Source: Desulfopila aestuarii DSM 18488 (GTDB lineage Bacteria > Desulfobacterota > Desulfobulbia > Desulfobulbales > Desulfocapsaceae). Taken from it: a stretch of 64,000 nucleotides of DNA. Made by a program: the position numbers and the translations under genes. This document shows positions 8,744 to 17,603 of this stretch, one piece after another; within the stretch, counting starts at the first letter, position 1; each line of letters begins with the position of its first letter. The notes under the pieces were generated by a model. The model saw nothing but the letters and a program-made list of their open reading frames with translations. It did not search any database and was not told the DNA's origin. The stretch lies in assembly GCA_945863875.1 (NCBI GenBank), contig CAMBBS010000009.1, positions 64,501 to 128,500 on the forward strand, in the 5' to 3' direction.

Positions 8744-9169
8744 ATGACCTTCTCCGACCTGACCCTGGAAGATTTACTGCCGCATCGCGGCCCCATGCTG
8801 CTTATCGAGAAGGTTCTTGAGGTTGATGCCACGCATGCGCTGACGCTGAGCCGTGTGGCAAAATTCTGGCCCATGGCCGATGAGAAAGGCGTGCATCCGT
8901 TGCTTTTGATCGAATTGGCGGCGCAGACCGCAGGGGTGTGCAACGGCTGGGACAGAATACAGGCCAAGGGGCTTGACTCGGAAAAGATGGGCTGGCTGGT
9001 AGGTATCAAAAAAACGGAAATATTCATTGCTTGCCTGCCGTTTGGCGGCAAAATTATCACCAGTGCCGAAAACAGCTATAAGTTTGAGAACCTTCGCGAA
9101 GTGTCCTGCGAACAGCGCATGGGCAATACATTAATCTGTAAAAGTACTCTGCAGCTCTTCCAGGCCTGA
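8744..9169 (+). CDS. FabZ/ApeP-type hot-dog 3-hydroxyacyl-ACP dehydratase
   Basis: A 141-residue single hot-dog protein. The ATG at 8744 is chosen because it has AGGA six bases upstream and begins with the FabZ-like segment MTFSDLTLEDLLPHRGPM; the track start at 8579 adds unrelated sequence. PHRGPMLLIEKV carries the catalytic-type His (residue 14), followed by the central helix LLIELAAQTAG with the Glu. It would remove water from 3-hydroxyacyl-ACP to give the 2-enoyl chain. It opens the rightward operon and is followed closely by the reductase, as ApeP and ApeQ are in aryl-polyene clusters. Confidence 0.85.
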   Translation: MTFSDLTLEDLLPHRGPMLLIEKVLEVDATHALTLSRVAKFWPMADEKGVHPLLLIELAAQTAGVCNGWDRIQAKGLDSEKMGWLVGIKKTEIFIACLPFGGKIITSAENSYKFENLREVSCEQRMGNTLICKSTLQLFQA

Positions 9170-9174
9170 ATGCA

Positions 9175-9948
9175 ATGATAGTCGAAAACGAACAGAACAA
9201 GCAGAACGATCAGATCAGACCAGACCCGGAGCGGATCGCCATAGTTACCGGCGGCAGCAAGGGAATCGGCAGGGCGATCTGCGTCGAGCTGGCCCGCCGT
9301 GCCTGTTACATCGTCATCAACTATATGGCTGATCAGAAGGGCGCCGAAGAGACTTTGGCCCTGGTTGAAGAAATCGGCGGTCGCGGTGAGATCTGTCAGT
9401 TTGATGTCCGTGATGGACAGGCGGCGGAAAAGGTGGTTGCCGATATTGCCGGAAGACTGGGCAGGGTGGATATCCTCATCAACAACGCCGGCATCGTCGC
9501 CGATGGTTTATTCATGATGATGTCGCCGAAAAACTGGCAGTCGGTCATCGATACCAGCCTGAACGGCTTTTATAACATGACCCGCCCGGTGGTAGAGCAA
9601 ATGGTGCGGAGGCGCAAGGGGGCCATCGTGTCCATTTCGTCGGCCAGCTCGCTGATGACCAATCGTGGGCAGGCAAACTACTCAGCGGCCAAGGCCGGTC
9701 TGAATGCCGCCAGCAGGGTCGTCGCCTCGGAGGTCGCCCGGCTCGGAATCAGGGTTAACGTGGTGGCACCGGGCCTGATTGAGACGGACATGATTGCCGC
9801 GGCCCCGAAGGCGGAAATCAAGGCGATGATCCCCATGGCCCGCATCGGTAGGCCGGAAGAAGTGGCCCGGGTTGTCGGCTTTCTCTGTTCCGATGACGCC
9901 TCCTATGTGACGGGACAGGTCATTTCGGTGAACGGCGGTATGTTTTAA
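9175..9948 (+). CDS. FabG/ApeQ-type 3-oxoacyl-ACP reductase
   Basis: A 257-residue classical short-chain dehydrogenase. The cofactor motif TGGSKGIGRAI starts near residue 24, NNAG follows near 105, and the catalytic Ser and YSAAK motifs are intact; the C-terminal VTGQVISVNGG is typical of FabG. It would reduce 3-ketoacyl-ACP with NAD(P)H before dehydration. The first 20 residues (ENEQNKQNDQIRPD) are an unusual polar tail. It starts 5 bases after the dehydratase and overlaps the LolA gene by one base (TAATG). Being in the cluster, it is likely the pathway-specific copy (ApeQ equivalent) and not the housekeeping FabG. Confidence 0.9.
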   Translation: MIVENEQNKQNDQIRPDPERIAIVTGGSKGIGRAICVELARRACYIVINYMADQKGAEETLALVEEIGGRGEICQFDVRDGQAAEKVVADIAGRLGRVDILINNAGIVADGLFMMMSPKNWQSVIDTSLNGFYNMTRPVVEQMVRRRKGAIVSISSASSLMTNRGQANYSAAKAGLNAASRVVASEVARLGIRVNVVAPGLIETDMIAAAPKAEIKAMIPMARIGRPEEVARVVGFLCSDDASYVTGQVISVNGGMF

Positions 9949-10550
9949 TGCCGGCGCATGTGCCGCATGGGCTGCGCATCACCGTGTGCTTCTTTATTCT
10001 TCTGCTGGTTTCGTCCGGCCGGGCTGCTGAGCAGGATGCGCTTCGTCTGCAGTCGATTCAAGCGGATTTTGTCCAGGAAAAGCATCTGAAGATTCTCGTC
10101 CGGCCTCTTGTTTCAACCGGGACCTTGAGCTTTCAGGCGCCACAGTCCCTGCGCTGGGAATATCATACGCCCGTGGCGTCGGTTTTGCTGCTGCACGGCG
10201 GCAGGGCACAGAAATTTATTGCAAGAGATGGACAGCTTGTGGAAGACAAGGGGATGGGACTTGACTCGATGCGGGTCGTGCTGGGCCAGATCAGCTCCTG
10301 GCTTGACGGCCGCTTTGCCGACAGTGAGATGTTCCGTGTCTCTTTTGCCGATGACCGTACCGTTCTGCTCACCCCGAAGCAACAGGCGCTTGCCGGGGTG
10401 ATCAGCAACATTGAACTTAAGCTCGCCGACAGCAAAGGTCTGCTCGATGCGGTGACCATTTATGAAGGTCCCGAATCGTATACGCGGATGACCTTTAGCA
10501 ACAGGGTTCTGAATAAGGAGCTCCCGGCCACTGTATTTACCGTGCAATGA
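9948..10550 (+). CDS. LolA-like outer-membrane lipoprotein carrier family protein
   Basis: A 200-residue periplasmic protein with a signal peptide (hydrophobic VCFFILLLVSSGRAA, cleavage after about residue 27). The mature part reads like LolA: IQADFVQEKHLKILVRPLVS followed by GTLSFQAPQSLRWEY. In aryl-polyene clusters a LolA-like protein (ApeL) and a DUF3261 lipoprotein (ApeN) sit side by side and are thought to help move the lipid through the periplasm; the same pair is found here. Its start overlaps the FabG stop and its end overlaps the lipoprotein start. Housekeeping LolA is unlikely because of the context. Confidence 0.83.
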   Translation: MPAHVPHGLRITVCFFILLLVSSGRAAEQDALRLQSIQADFVQEKHLKILVRPLVSTGTLSFQAPQSLRWEYHTPVASVLLLHGGRAQKFIARDGQLVEDKGMGLDSMRVVLGQISSWLDGRFADSEMFRVSFADDRTVLLTPKQQALAGVISNIELKLADSKGLLDAVTIYEGPESYTRMTFSNRVLNKELPATVFTVQ

Positions 10551-11233
10551 GACCGTACTCCTTCTTTTGTTCCGTCCTCTTGTTGGGCCTGGTGGCCTGT
10601 GCCGCAGAAAAGCAGCCTCGCCTGCCGCAGTTGATAGGGGTGGCAGAGAGCCTGGGAAAAAATGACTGTGCCGCTGTTTATCCACAAGGAAAACGGCAGT
10701 TTGTCCACGCCATCGACTTTGTCATGCAGGGTGGCTCCGGCACGGCGGTGGTCGGCGTGACCAGCCTGAACGGCAATAATATCGCCTGCGCCCTGGTCAC
10801 CGTCGAAGGGCTGACTCTCTTTGAGGCGGTTTTCCGGCATGACGAAAGTTTCAAGGTCAAGCGGGCTGTGCCTCCCTTTGATGCCCCGGAGTTTGCCACG
10901 GGCCTGATCGGCGACATCCGGGCAATATTTCAGCCGCCTCCGGGCCACGGCAACAGGGGGCAATTACTTTTACCGGCACCGGCAGCAGGGCTAACAGCCG
11001 TCTGCCGCTATAAAGATCCGGCCGGCGGGGTGGTTGATGTGCTGCCGGATGTCGGTGGCTGCTGGCAGATAAGGAGCTATACCCCGGACGGCGTATTGGA
11101 TCGCACTATTGTCGGACGCTCCTGCAGAGAGCAGGGCACCGGCCTGATCCCGGACTACATCGAGCTGAAAACCTACGGCCGGACCGGCTATACTCTGAAA
11201 ATGACCTTGATACGTGCTGATAATGTTTTATGA
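10547..11233 (+). CDS. DUF3261-type lipoprotein (ApeN-like)
   Basis: A 228-residue protein beginning with a lipoprotein signal peptide; the lipobox LVAC places the lipidated Cys at residue 18. The body follows the DUF3261 pattern known from aryl-polyene clusters, where it is encoded next to the LolA-like carrier. An outer-membrane location is inferred because no Asp follows the Cys. It overlaps the preceding gene by 4 bases and the following radical SAM gene by 4 bases, so the periplasmic and radical-chemistry genes are one transcript. Its precise role, perhaps as acceptor of the exported lipid, is not established. Confidence 0.75.
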   Translation: MRPYSFFCSVLLLGLVACAAEKQPRLPQLIGVAESLGKNDCAAVYPQGKRQFVHAIDFVMQGGSGTAVVGVTSLNGNNIACALVTVEGLTLFEAVFRHDESFKVKRAVPPFDAPEFATGLIGDIRAIFQPPPGHGNRGQLLLPAPAAGLTAVCRYKDPAGGVVDVLPDVGGCWQIRSYTPDGVLDRTIVGRSCREQGTGLIPDYIELKTYGRTGYTLKMTLIRADNVL

Positions 11234-12498
11234 AATTTAAACTGATATACCCTAAATGGGCCAAACTGGACCGGCAGACGGAGTTCCACCTGCCGCCGCA
11301 TGGCCCGGTGGTCTTTGCCGCGACACTCCCCGAGTATGTTGACGTCGATTTTGTCGATGAAAATCTGCAGGCGATAGATTTTGACGAGGCCGTCGATTTC
11401 GTCGGTATCTCGATGATGCTCACCGTCCAGGTGAAAAGAGGCTGGGCGATTGCCGACAGGTATCGCAAGAAAGGCGTCAAGGTAATCTTTGGCGGCATCG
11501 CCACCATGCTCCATGCTGAGGAGACCATGGCCCACGCCGATGCGGTTTTTCTCGGGGAAGCGGAAGGCCGGATGGAACAGGTGCTTGCCGATTTCCGCCA
11601 GGGAAAGCTGCAGCCCTGCTATGATTTTATCGACGACAGGCCGGATATTGCCCTGGTCGGTCCGGCGCGCCGGGATATCCTCGATCGCAGGCTCTATAAC
11701 TATAAGGGCGTGCAGATGGTCGATCTGGTGCATGCCTCACGCGGCTGCCGTTTCAACTGCTATCCTTGCGCCGTATCCTATCTGGGCGGAAGACAGTTTC
11801 GCCCCCGCCCCATTGACAAGGCGATAGCCGAGATCGCCGGCATTGACAACAACCGGCTGTTTATTGTCGACAATTCCCTGGCTCAGGATACCAAATGGGA
11901 GATGGAGCTGTTTAAGGAGATGATTCCGCTGAAAAAAAAGTGGTGTTCTCATCCCATTGAAGACAAACCGGAAGTCCTTGACCTGGCCGCCCAGGCCGGG
12001 GCCTGGTATGTCTATCAGGCGGTTTTTGATACCTCGGATTACATCAAGGAGCGCATTAAGCGCTACCACGATCACGGTATCGGTGTGGAGGGCACTATTC
12101 TGCTCGGACTGGACGGCCACAATGAGGATAACATCAAGAAACTCATTGATTTCCTCCTGGAGATCAAACTCGATCTTGCCGAATTTACTGTCCTGACGCC
12201 TTTTCCCCACACCAAGGCCTATGCCGAACTGAACCGGCAAAACCGCATCCTGACCCGGGACTGGAATGATTATTCCGCCGATCGGGTGGTCTTTCAGCCG
12301 AAGAATATGTCTCGGGAGCGACTGCAGGAGCTGTTGGATTACGCCTGGAATACCTTCTATCAGGATGAACCGCAATCGATAAAGATGGCCAGACTTTTCC
12401 AGCAGGTTGTGAAAAAAGAAATGGCCGACAATACCTTCAGGCCGCGGGACAGAGAGCTGAGCGGACAATCTTTCGGCAGGCTGGTAACCAGGGAGTAG
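11230..12498 (+). CDS. Radical SAM enzyme with N-terminal B12-binding-like domain (1 of 2)
   Basis: A 422-residue protein with a Rossmann-like N-terminal domain of the cobalamin-binding type (GVKVIFGGIATMLHAEE) and a radical SAM domain whose cluster Cys are C173, C177 and C180 (CRFNCYPC). The AdoMet cluster would generate a 5'-deoxyadenosyl radical. Family members do methylations, ring contractions or cyclisations; a DxHxxG cobalamin-ligating motif is not obvious, so cobalamin use is uncertain. It lies between the lipoprotein and AMP-ligase genes with overlaps or zero spacing. Typical aryl-polyene clusters have no such gene. The substrate is presumably the ACP-bound or released acyl chain. 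Confidence 0.85.
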   Translation: MKFKLIYPKWAKLDRQTEFHLPPHGPVVFAATLPEYVDVDFVDENLQAIDFDEAVDFVGISMMLTVQVKRGWAIADRYRKKGVKVIFGGIATMLHAEETMAHADAVFLGEAEGRMEQVLADFRQGKLQPCYDFIDDRPDIALVGPARRDILDRRLYNYKGVQMVDLVHASRGCRFNCYPCAVSYLGGRQFRPRPIDKAIAEIAGIDNNRLFIVDNSLAQDTKWEMELFKEMIPLKKKWCSHPIEDKPEVLDLAAQAGAWYVYQAVFDTSDYIKERIKRYHDHGIGVEGTILLGLDGHNEDNIKKLIDFLLEIKLDLAEFTVLTPFPHTKAYAELNRQNRILTRDWNDYSADRVVFQPKNMSRERLQELLDYAWNTFYQDEPQSIKMARLFQQVVKKEMADNTFRPRDRELSGQSFGRLVTRE

Positions 12499-13911
12499 AT
12501 GAACGCTGATTTTTCGCTGGACAGAGAACAGGCCGTACACCGCCTGCTGCAGGGGCCGAAATATCCCAACCAGGAATTTGTCCGCTGCGGTGCCACCTTT
12601 GCCGAGGTGTATGCCATGGCGGACTGGCTGCGTGCTGCGCTGGCCGGCCCGGAGTATCAGGGCGCGGCAGTCTGTCTTGCCGCCGAGAACAAAGCCGTTA
12701 TCGCCGCGGCCCTGTTAGCCTCCCTGGCCGGCGGGCCGACCCTGCTGCTGCCCTATGCGTTTTCCGCCAAGGTGCTGGCCCGGATGCAGCAGGCTGCCGG
12801 GTTTACCACCGTTATCTCGGATGTGCACAGACCTTGGCCGGAAGGGGTACGGGTGATCTGCCCTCAAATGTCAGGGCGGCAAACGGTCGGATCTGCGTTA
12901 TTTTCGATTGACGGCCAGGCGTCACCCCGCGCCGAGCTGCTGAAAATTTTTACCGGCGGGTCCACCGGTACGCCGCAGCTCTGGGCGAAAACCGCCGAAA
13001 ATATTTTCGGCGAAAGCTTTTTCCTGGCCGAGCGGTTCAAGGTGACAGAACGGGACTGTATCATGGCCACCATCCCGCCGTATCATATCTATGGCCTGCT
13101 CTTCTCCGTGGCGCTGCCCCTCGTTTCTTCGGCGGTCGTCGTGGGCGAGACGCCTTCTTTTCCATACGAAATTGCCGAGGCCGCGCGAGCACATCAGGTG
13201 ACTCTTCTCGCCAGCGTTCCGGCGCATTACCGGGCACTGCGCGAGGTGAAAAAAGATATCTCGCTGCGCCTGGCTTTTTCCTCGGCCGGCATGCTCGACG
13301 CCGGCGATAATGAAGCCTTTTGCCGGAGGCACAGGGTGGGTGTGGTGGAGGTGTACGGCTCGACGGAAACCGGCGGCATCGCCACGCGCAACCGGTCGTT
13401 TGGGGAAGATTTCTTTACGCCGTTTCCAACCCTTGACTGGCAGATTATCGAGGAGCGCCTGGCGGTACGTTCGCCTTATATTTCCCCTGATCTCCCCATT
13501 GACTCGGTCGGCTTTTTTACTTCGAGCGATCGGGTGGAGGCGTGCGGGAGAAATGCCTTTGTCCTGAAAGGCCGGGCCGACGCGGTAACCAAGGTAGGAG
13601 GAAAGCGGGTGGATCTCGAAGAAATCCGTGCCCTGATCAAGAAGGTAGCAGGCGTCGCCGACTGTGCGGTCATGGCCTTGGCCGAATCCGGCGGCAGAGA
13701 GCACCACATCGGCGTATTGATTCAGGGGCAAGACGTTGGAGTTGGCATTGACGTTGGGGTTGAGGTTGATACGGAGCTGATCAAAAAAACCCTGGCCGAC
13801 GCCCTCGAACCCTATGCCCTGCCGCGTCGGATGAAAATTGTCGAGCGGATTCCAATGAAAGATAACGGTAAATACGACTGGCCGGGCATCGGCCGGATTT
13901 TACGCACATGA
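12499..13911 (+). CDS. AMP-dependent acyl/aryl ligase (ApeH-like)
   Basis: A 470-residue adenylate-forming enzyme starting directly after the previous stop. The phosphate loop FTGGSTGTPQ, the A5-type VYGSTETGG and a C-terminal NGKYDW segment with the expected catalytic Lys are all present. It activates a carboxylic acid as acyl-AMP and transfers it to CoA or ACP, probably loading the starter unit onto an ACP as ApeH does. A short low-complexity stretch near residue 415 (DVGVGIDVGVEVD) comes from GTTG-type DNA repeats and probably forms a loop. The end overlaps the fatty-acid kinase gene by 4 bases, which couples two acid-activating enzymes. Confidence 0.87.
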   Translation: MNADFSLDREQAVHRLLQGPKYPNQEFVRCGATFAEVYAMADWLRAALAGPEYQGAAVCLAAENKAVIAAALLASLAGGPTLLLPYAFSAKVLARMQQAAGFTTVISDVHRPWPEGVRVICPQMSGRQTVGSALFSIDGQASPRAELLKIFTGGSTGTPQLWAKTAENIFGESFFLAERFKVTERDCIMATIPPYHIYGLLFSVALPLVSSAVVVGETPSFPYEIAEAARAHQVTLLASVPAHYRALREVKKDISLRLAFSSAGMLDAGDNEAFCRRHRVGVVEVYGSTETGGIATRNRSFGEDFFTPFPTLDWQIIEERLAVRSPYISPDLPIDSVGFFTSSDRVEACGRNAFVLKGRADAVTKVGGKRVDLEEIRALIKKVAGVADCAVMALAESGGREHHIGVLIQGQDVGVGIDVGVEVDTELIKKTLADALEPYALPRRMKIVERIPMKDNGKYDWPGIGRILRT

Positions 13912-15626
13912 GCGACCTTCGTCAAAGTTTTGCCGCAGGCTATGGAGGCCTTTCTGCCTGGGCCGATCTGCTCGACCGGATCAATGTCTTCCCTGTCGCC
14001 GATGGGGACACCGGCACCAATCTGCGCATCAGCCTGGCGCCGCTGCGCGATCTTGATGAAGATCGCGAGAATATTCCCGAACTGCTCGCCCGTACCGCCA
14101 CCGGTAATTCCGGTAATATCGCCGCGGCGTTTTTCCGGGAATTCTGCCGGGCAAAAAGCTACGCCGATCTGGCGGCAAAAGCAGCATCCGGCAGGAATGC
14201 AGCCTGGCAGGCCATTGCCGACCCACGTGCGGGGACGATGCTCACGGTTTTCGACAGCCTTGCCAAGGTTCTTGCACTGCATAGTGACATGACAGCAATG
14301 TATATCCCGCTCACTATTGAGATGCAGGATGCCGTCCGTGACACCTCGCAGCTCCTGCCTGAACTCAAGACTGCCGGGGTGGTCGATTCCGGCGCCTTGG
14401 CCATGTACGTTTTTTTCGATGGATTTTTCCGGCAGGTCACCCGGCAAAAAGATGAATCCTGTTCCATTCTTGATCTCTTTGCCGGCAAATTAGTCATCAA
14501 CAGCTCCTTTCGACCGGAAATCAGTGACGGCTATTGTGTTGATGCGGTCATTCAAATGGCTGATACAAACGCCGCGGTTGAAGACTCCCTTGCAGCGATG
14601 GGCGGGAGCGTGGTCATGGTGAAAGATGAAGCGATGCTCAAGGTTCATCTCCACACCACCGACCTCGACCGGTTGCGCGGAGGGCTTGGATCGTTCGGTG
14701 CTATCGTCCACTGGTCTGCTGAGGAAATCAATCAAGGAACCGTGGAGCAATATTCCCAACCTGTGGAGAAATCAGCTCTTCATATTGTCACCGATGCTGC
14801 CGGGTCGACGACCAGGGACATGGCCCGGCAACTTGGTATGACCCTGCTTGACAGTTATATAATAACGGGTGACAGCTCAAGGCCCGAAAGTCTCTATCGC
14901 CCGGAACAGATCTATCCTTTGATGCGGAGTGGCGTAAAGATAACCACCGCCCAGGCCTCTAATTATGAAAGGCATCAACACTATCAGAGTATTGGGCAGC
15001 AGTTCGGCCGTTCCCTGTATCTCTGTGTCGGCTCCGCTTTTACCGGTAACTACGATACTGCCGCGGCGTGGAAGAAAGAACATGATTTCGACGATCTGCT
15101 GAAGGTGATCGATACCGGCGCAGCCTCCGGGCGGCTTGCCCTCATTGCCCTGCTCACCGCCCGGCAGGCAAAGCGTATTGCCAGTCCGGATGACGTCATT
15201 GGTTTTGCACGAAAGGCCATTGCCGATTGTGAAGAGTTTGTCTTCATCGATGAGCTGAAATATCTGGTGGCCGGTGGCCGGATTTCCAGAACAAGCGGAT
15301 TTTTCGGCGACCTGTTGTCGATGAAACCGGTGGTCAGCCCGACCAGTGTGGGCGTGCAGAAAGTGGGGGTGGTCCACAGTAGAAAGGGGCAACTCGCCTT
15401 TGCCATGGCAAGGCTGGAGAAGCGGTTTGAAAGATCCGCCGCACCGGTGGTTATGCTGCAGTATACCGATAATGAACAGTGGGTGGGGGATTTTGTCCGG
15501 CAGCAGATAGAGGTGCTTTTGCCGGAAGCGGAAATCCTGCTTGTCCCGCTGTCGCTGACTTCCGGGGTGCACATGGGGCCGGGAACCTGGTCGATAGCCT
15601 TCAGTTCATCCTCTGCCGAAACATGA
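13908..15626 (+). CDS. Fused fatty-acid kinase: FakA (DhaL plus middle domain) with FakB/DegV
   Basis: A 572-residue fusion. Residues 1-180 are a DhaL/DAK2 nucleotide-binding domain with the Mg-ATP motif VADGDTGTNL (33-39), TGNSGN and AGVVDSGALAMY. Residues about 195-270 match the FakA middle domain (MLKVHLHTTDLDRLRGGLGSFGAI). From about 291 to the end is a DegV fold (VTDAAGSTTRDMARQLGM, then KITTAQAS). In Gram-positives FakA phosphorylates a fatty acid bound to separate FakB; here both are one chain, which should make acyl-phosphate in cis. Placed between an AMP ligase and a glycosyltransferase, it probably activates or recycles a cluster-specific fatty acid. No other characterised pathway of this type that I know contains it. 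Confidence 0.83.
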   Translation: MSDLRQSFAAGYGGLSAWADLLDRINVFPVADGDTGTNLRISLAPLRDLDEDRENIPELLARTATGNSGNIAAAFFREFCRAKSYADLAAKAASGRNAAWQAIADPRAGTMLTVFDSLAKVLALHSDMTAMYIPLTIEMQDAVRDTSQLLPELKTAGVVDSGALAMYVFFDGFFRQVTRQKDESCSILDLFAGKLVINSSFRPEISDGYCVDAVIQMADTNAAVEDSLAAMGGSVVMVKDEAMLKVHLHTTDLDRLRGGLGSFGAIVHWSAEEINQGTVEQYSQPVEKSALHIVTDAAGSTTRDMARQLGMTLLDSYIITGDSSRPESLYRPEQIYPLMRSGVKITTAQASNYERHQHYQSIGQQFGRSLYLCVGSAFTGNYDTAAAWKKEHDFDDLLKVIDTGAASGRLALIALLTARQAKRIASPDDVIGFARKAIADCEEFVFIDELKYLVAGGRISRTSGFFGDLLSMKPVVSPTSVGVQKVGVVHSRKGQLAFAMARLEKRFERSAAPVVMLQYTDNEQWVGDFVRQQIEVLLPEAEILLVPLSLTSGVHMGPGTWSIAFSSSSAET

Positions 15627-16327
15627 AACCAGCCGTCATTATCCCTGTTTACAATCACGGCCGGCAGATTGGCGAGGTTGTCCGGCGAACCCTGAAACTT
15701 GGTTTTGCTGTTTTTGTCGTCGATGACGGCTCAACGGATGGCACAGCCCAGGTTATCGAGGCGATCAGCGGCATCACTGTCCTGCGCCATGCCGTCAACC
15801 TCGGCAAAGGTGCGGCCATTCTTACCGGTTTGGCGGCGGCACATGAAAACAAATGCGATTGGGCCATTACCCTGGACGGCGATGGCCAACATAACCCTGA
15901 AGATGCCGGGGCATTGCTGGATGCGGTGAGTGTTGCGGAGCGCTGCATTGTCATCGGTAAGCGGCAGGGGATGGAAGAGCAACAAAATGTGCCCTGGACC
16001 AGCAGATTCGGTCGCAGGTTTTCTAACTTCTGGGTCTGGGTGGCCGGTGGGCCGCGGGTGGAGGATTCCCAGTCCGGGTTCAGGCTCTATCCTGTTCCGG
16101 AGGCCCTGCAGCTGGGGGTTGAAGCCCGGCGCTACCAGTTCGAGGTGGAAATACTGGTCAAAGCCCGGCAGCATGGGATGAAGACCAAAGCTGCGCCCGT
16201 GTCGGTCGTCTATCAGGCAAAGGGCGAGCGAGTCAGCCATTTTCGGCCCTGGCGTGACTTTATGCGTAATTCAGCCACCTTCAACAGACTGATCTTTGCC
16301 CGTATCTTCAGGGTATTTCGCCGATGA
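15623..16327 (+). CDS. Family 2 glycosyltransferase
   Basis: A 234-residue GT-A enzyme of the dolichyl-phosphate-mannose synthase-like branch. The start at 15623 overlaps the kinase stop (ATGA) and begins MKPAVIIPVYNHGRQIGE; the track start at 15479 lies inside the kinase. DDGSTDGT and the metal-binding DGDGQH are present, and there is no membrane helix. It transfers a sugar from a nucleotide sugar to a lipid-type acceptor. In aryl-polyene clusters a glycosyltransferase fused to an acyltransferase (ApeJ) occurs; here the two activities are adjacent separate genes with a 4-base overlap, suggesting a glycolipid product. Confidence 0.87.
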   Translation: MKPAVIIPVYNHGRQIGEVVRRTLKLGFAVFVVDDGSTDGTAQVIEAISGITVLRHAVNLGKGAAILTGLAAAHENKCDWAITLDGDGQHNPEDAGALLDAVSVAERCIVIGKRQGMEEQQNVPWTSRFGRRFSNFWVWVAGGPRVEDSQSGFRLYPVPEALQLGVEARRYQFEVEILVKARQHGMKTKAAPVSVVYQAKGERVSHFRPWRDFMRNSATFNRLIFARIFRVFRR

Positions 16328-17193
16328 ACGGCTTCTGGTATAAACTGCTTGTCCGGCTTGCCAACCGAACTGGATCGTGGTTCTTTGCCCTTGTCTCGAG
16401 GATTATCGCCGTCGGGTATTTTGTCTTTTCCGGACGGGTTCCTGAAAGTCGCCGTTTCTATGCAGCTCTTTTTCCCGAGCGTGGACGGTTCTACCACCTC
16501 TGGTGCACTTTCCAGCAATTTCAGAATTTCACCACCATCCATTTCGACCGGTTCTTGATGGCCAAAGCCAGACCAACGACTTTTACCGCCGAGGGGTGGG
16601 AGAATATGGCAGCTGTCAGCGGCCAAAAGGGCGGCATTCTGCTTATGTCTCACCTCGGTAACTGGGAAATGGCGGCAACGCTGCTCAAACAACGGGAAAA
16701 AGATCTGCAGCTCCTGCTCTATATGGGCATGAAAGAAAAAGAAGGTGTGGAACGAGTGCAAAAAGAGGAGCTGCGCCGATGCGGAATAACCATCATCGCG
16801 GCAGATAAGGAAAACAGTTCACCGTTTACTGCCGTGGAGGGCATTCGCTTTCTGCAGTCGGGCGGTTTGGTTTCCATGGCGGGGGATATCGTCTGGCGCA
16901 GCGACCAGCGCAAGGTGCGGGTGACCTTTCTGGGACATGATGCCTACCTGCCGGAAGCACCTTTCGTCTTCGCCCTGGTTTCAGGTGCGCCGCTGCTGGT
17001 CTTTTTTGTCTTTCGCACCGGTAAAAGCAGCTATCATTTTACCCTTTGCGAACCGATTGTCATCCAGCCGACATCCCGCCAGGCCCGGCCCGAGGCCATT
17101 GCCCGGGCCGCCCAGCAATATGCCGACCTGCTGGAACAGTCCCTGCGACAACATCCCTGCGAATGGTACCATTTCGGTCGTTTTATTTACTGA
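16324..17193 (+). CDS. LpxL/HtrB-type lipid acyltransferase
   Basis: A 289-residue member of the lysophospholipid/lipid A acyltransferase family, with an N-terminal hydrophobic anchor and the catalytic HxxxxE motif in SHLGNWEM (about residue 108). The family moves acyl chains from ACP onto lipid A or similar glycolipids at the cytoplasmic face of the inner membrane. Its overlap with the glycosyltransferase gene suggests it attaches the pathway's acyl chain to the sugar lipid. It is the last gene of the 8744-17193 operon. A role as housekeeping LpxL is possible but less likely given the context. Confidence 0.86.
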   Translation: MNGFWYKLLVRLANRTGSWFFALVSRIIAVGYFVFSGRVPESRRFYAALFPERGRFYHLWCTFQQFQNFTTIHFDRFLMAKARPTTFTAEGWENMAAVSGQKGGILLMSHLGNWEMAATLLKQREKDLQLLLYMGMKEKEGVERVQKEELRRCGITIIAADKENSSPFTAVEGIRFLQSGGLVSMAGDIVWRSDQRKVRVTFLGHDAYLPEAPFVFALVSGAPLLVFFVFRTGKSSYHFTLCEPIVIQPTSRQARPEAIARAAQQYADLLEQSLRQHPCEWYHFGRFIY

Positions 17194-17540
17194 TGACAAT
17201 GCTGTTTATTCGCTTTATTTTCATTTATTTAAGGGAAATATCCAATATTTTGACCGGTTCCTCGAATGTCTTCCCACCATGACGCTTGCCTGCCGGTATG
17301 AAAGAGCTTTCATCACGTCACGGGGAACTTGTTTCTCCTGGAGCCCCGACCAGAAGGACCGGGCTTTACGGCGTGTTTTTGGTAGTGTAGTCTTCCTGTG
17401 GAGGTACGCGACAACAGGAGAAGGAAATTTGTCTGCATCGAGGATTTGGTTGAAGGAGACGATGCGCTTTAGTGCTACGCCTGCAGCGAAGCCGTTGTCA
17501 AAAAAATAACATGGCCAAGGAGAAACCCACAACGGCATGG
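17194..17540. other. Gene-free stretch with unexplained open frames
   Basis: About 350 bases after the acyltransferase with no recognised gene. Frames on both strands stay open for 60-80 codons (for example TTGEGNLSASRIWLKET on plus) but without ribosome-binding sites, and the composition differs from the neighbouring cluster. It could be a remnant of a transferred or mobile segment. No terminal inverted repeats were found. Confidence 0.3.
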
Positions 17541-17591
17541 GGAGCCGTAACGAAATAGGTTGAAAGGGCCTGGTTATTTCGTAACGGCTCC
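17541..17591. terminator. Long hairpin between convergent genes
   Basis: GGAGCCGTAACGAAATA (17541-17557) pairs with TATTTCGTAACGGCTCC (17575-17591), 16 of 17 positions complementary, around a 17-base loop. It sits between the rightward ten-gene operon and the leftward Cache-protein gene, the expected place for a bidirectional terminator. There is no clear U-tract after the stem, so it may instead be a small repeated palindromic element. Confidence 0.5.
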
Positions 17592-17603
17592 TGGGCCGGA
17601 TAT

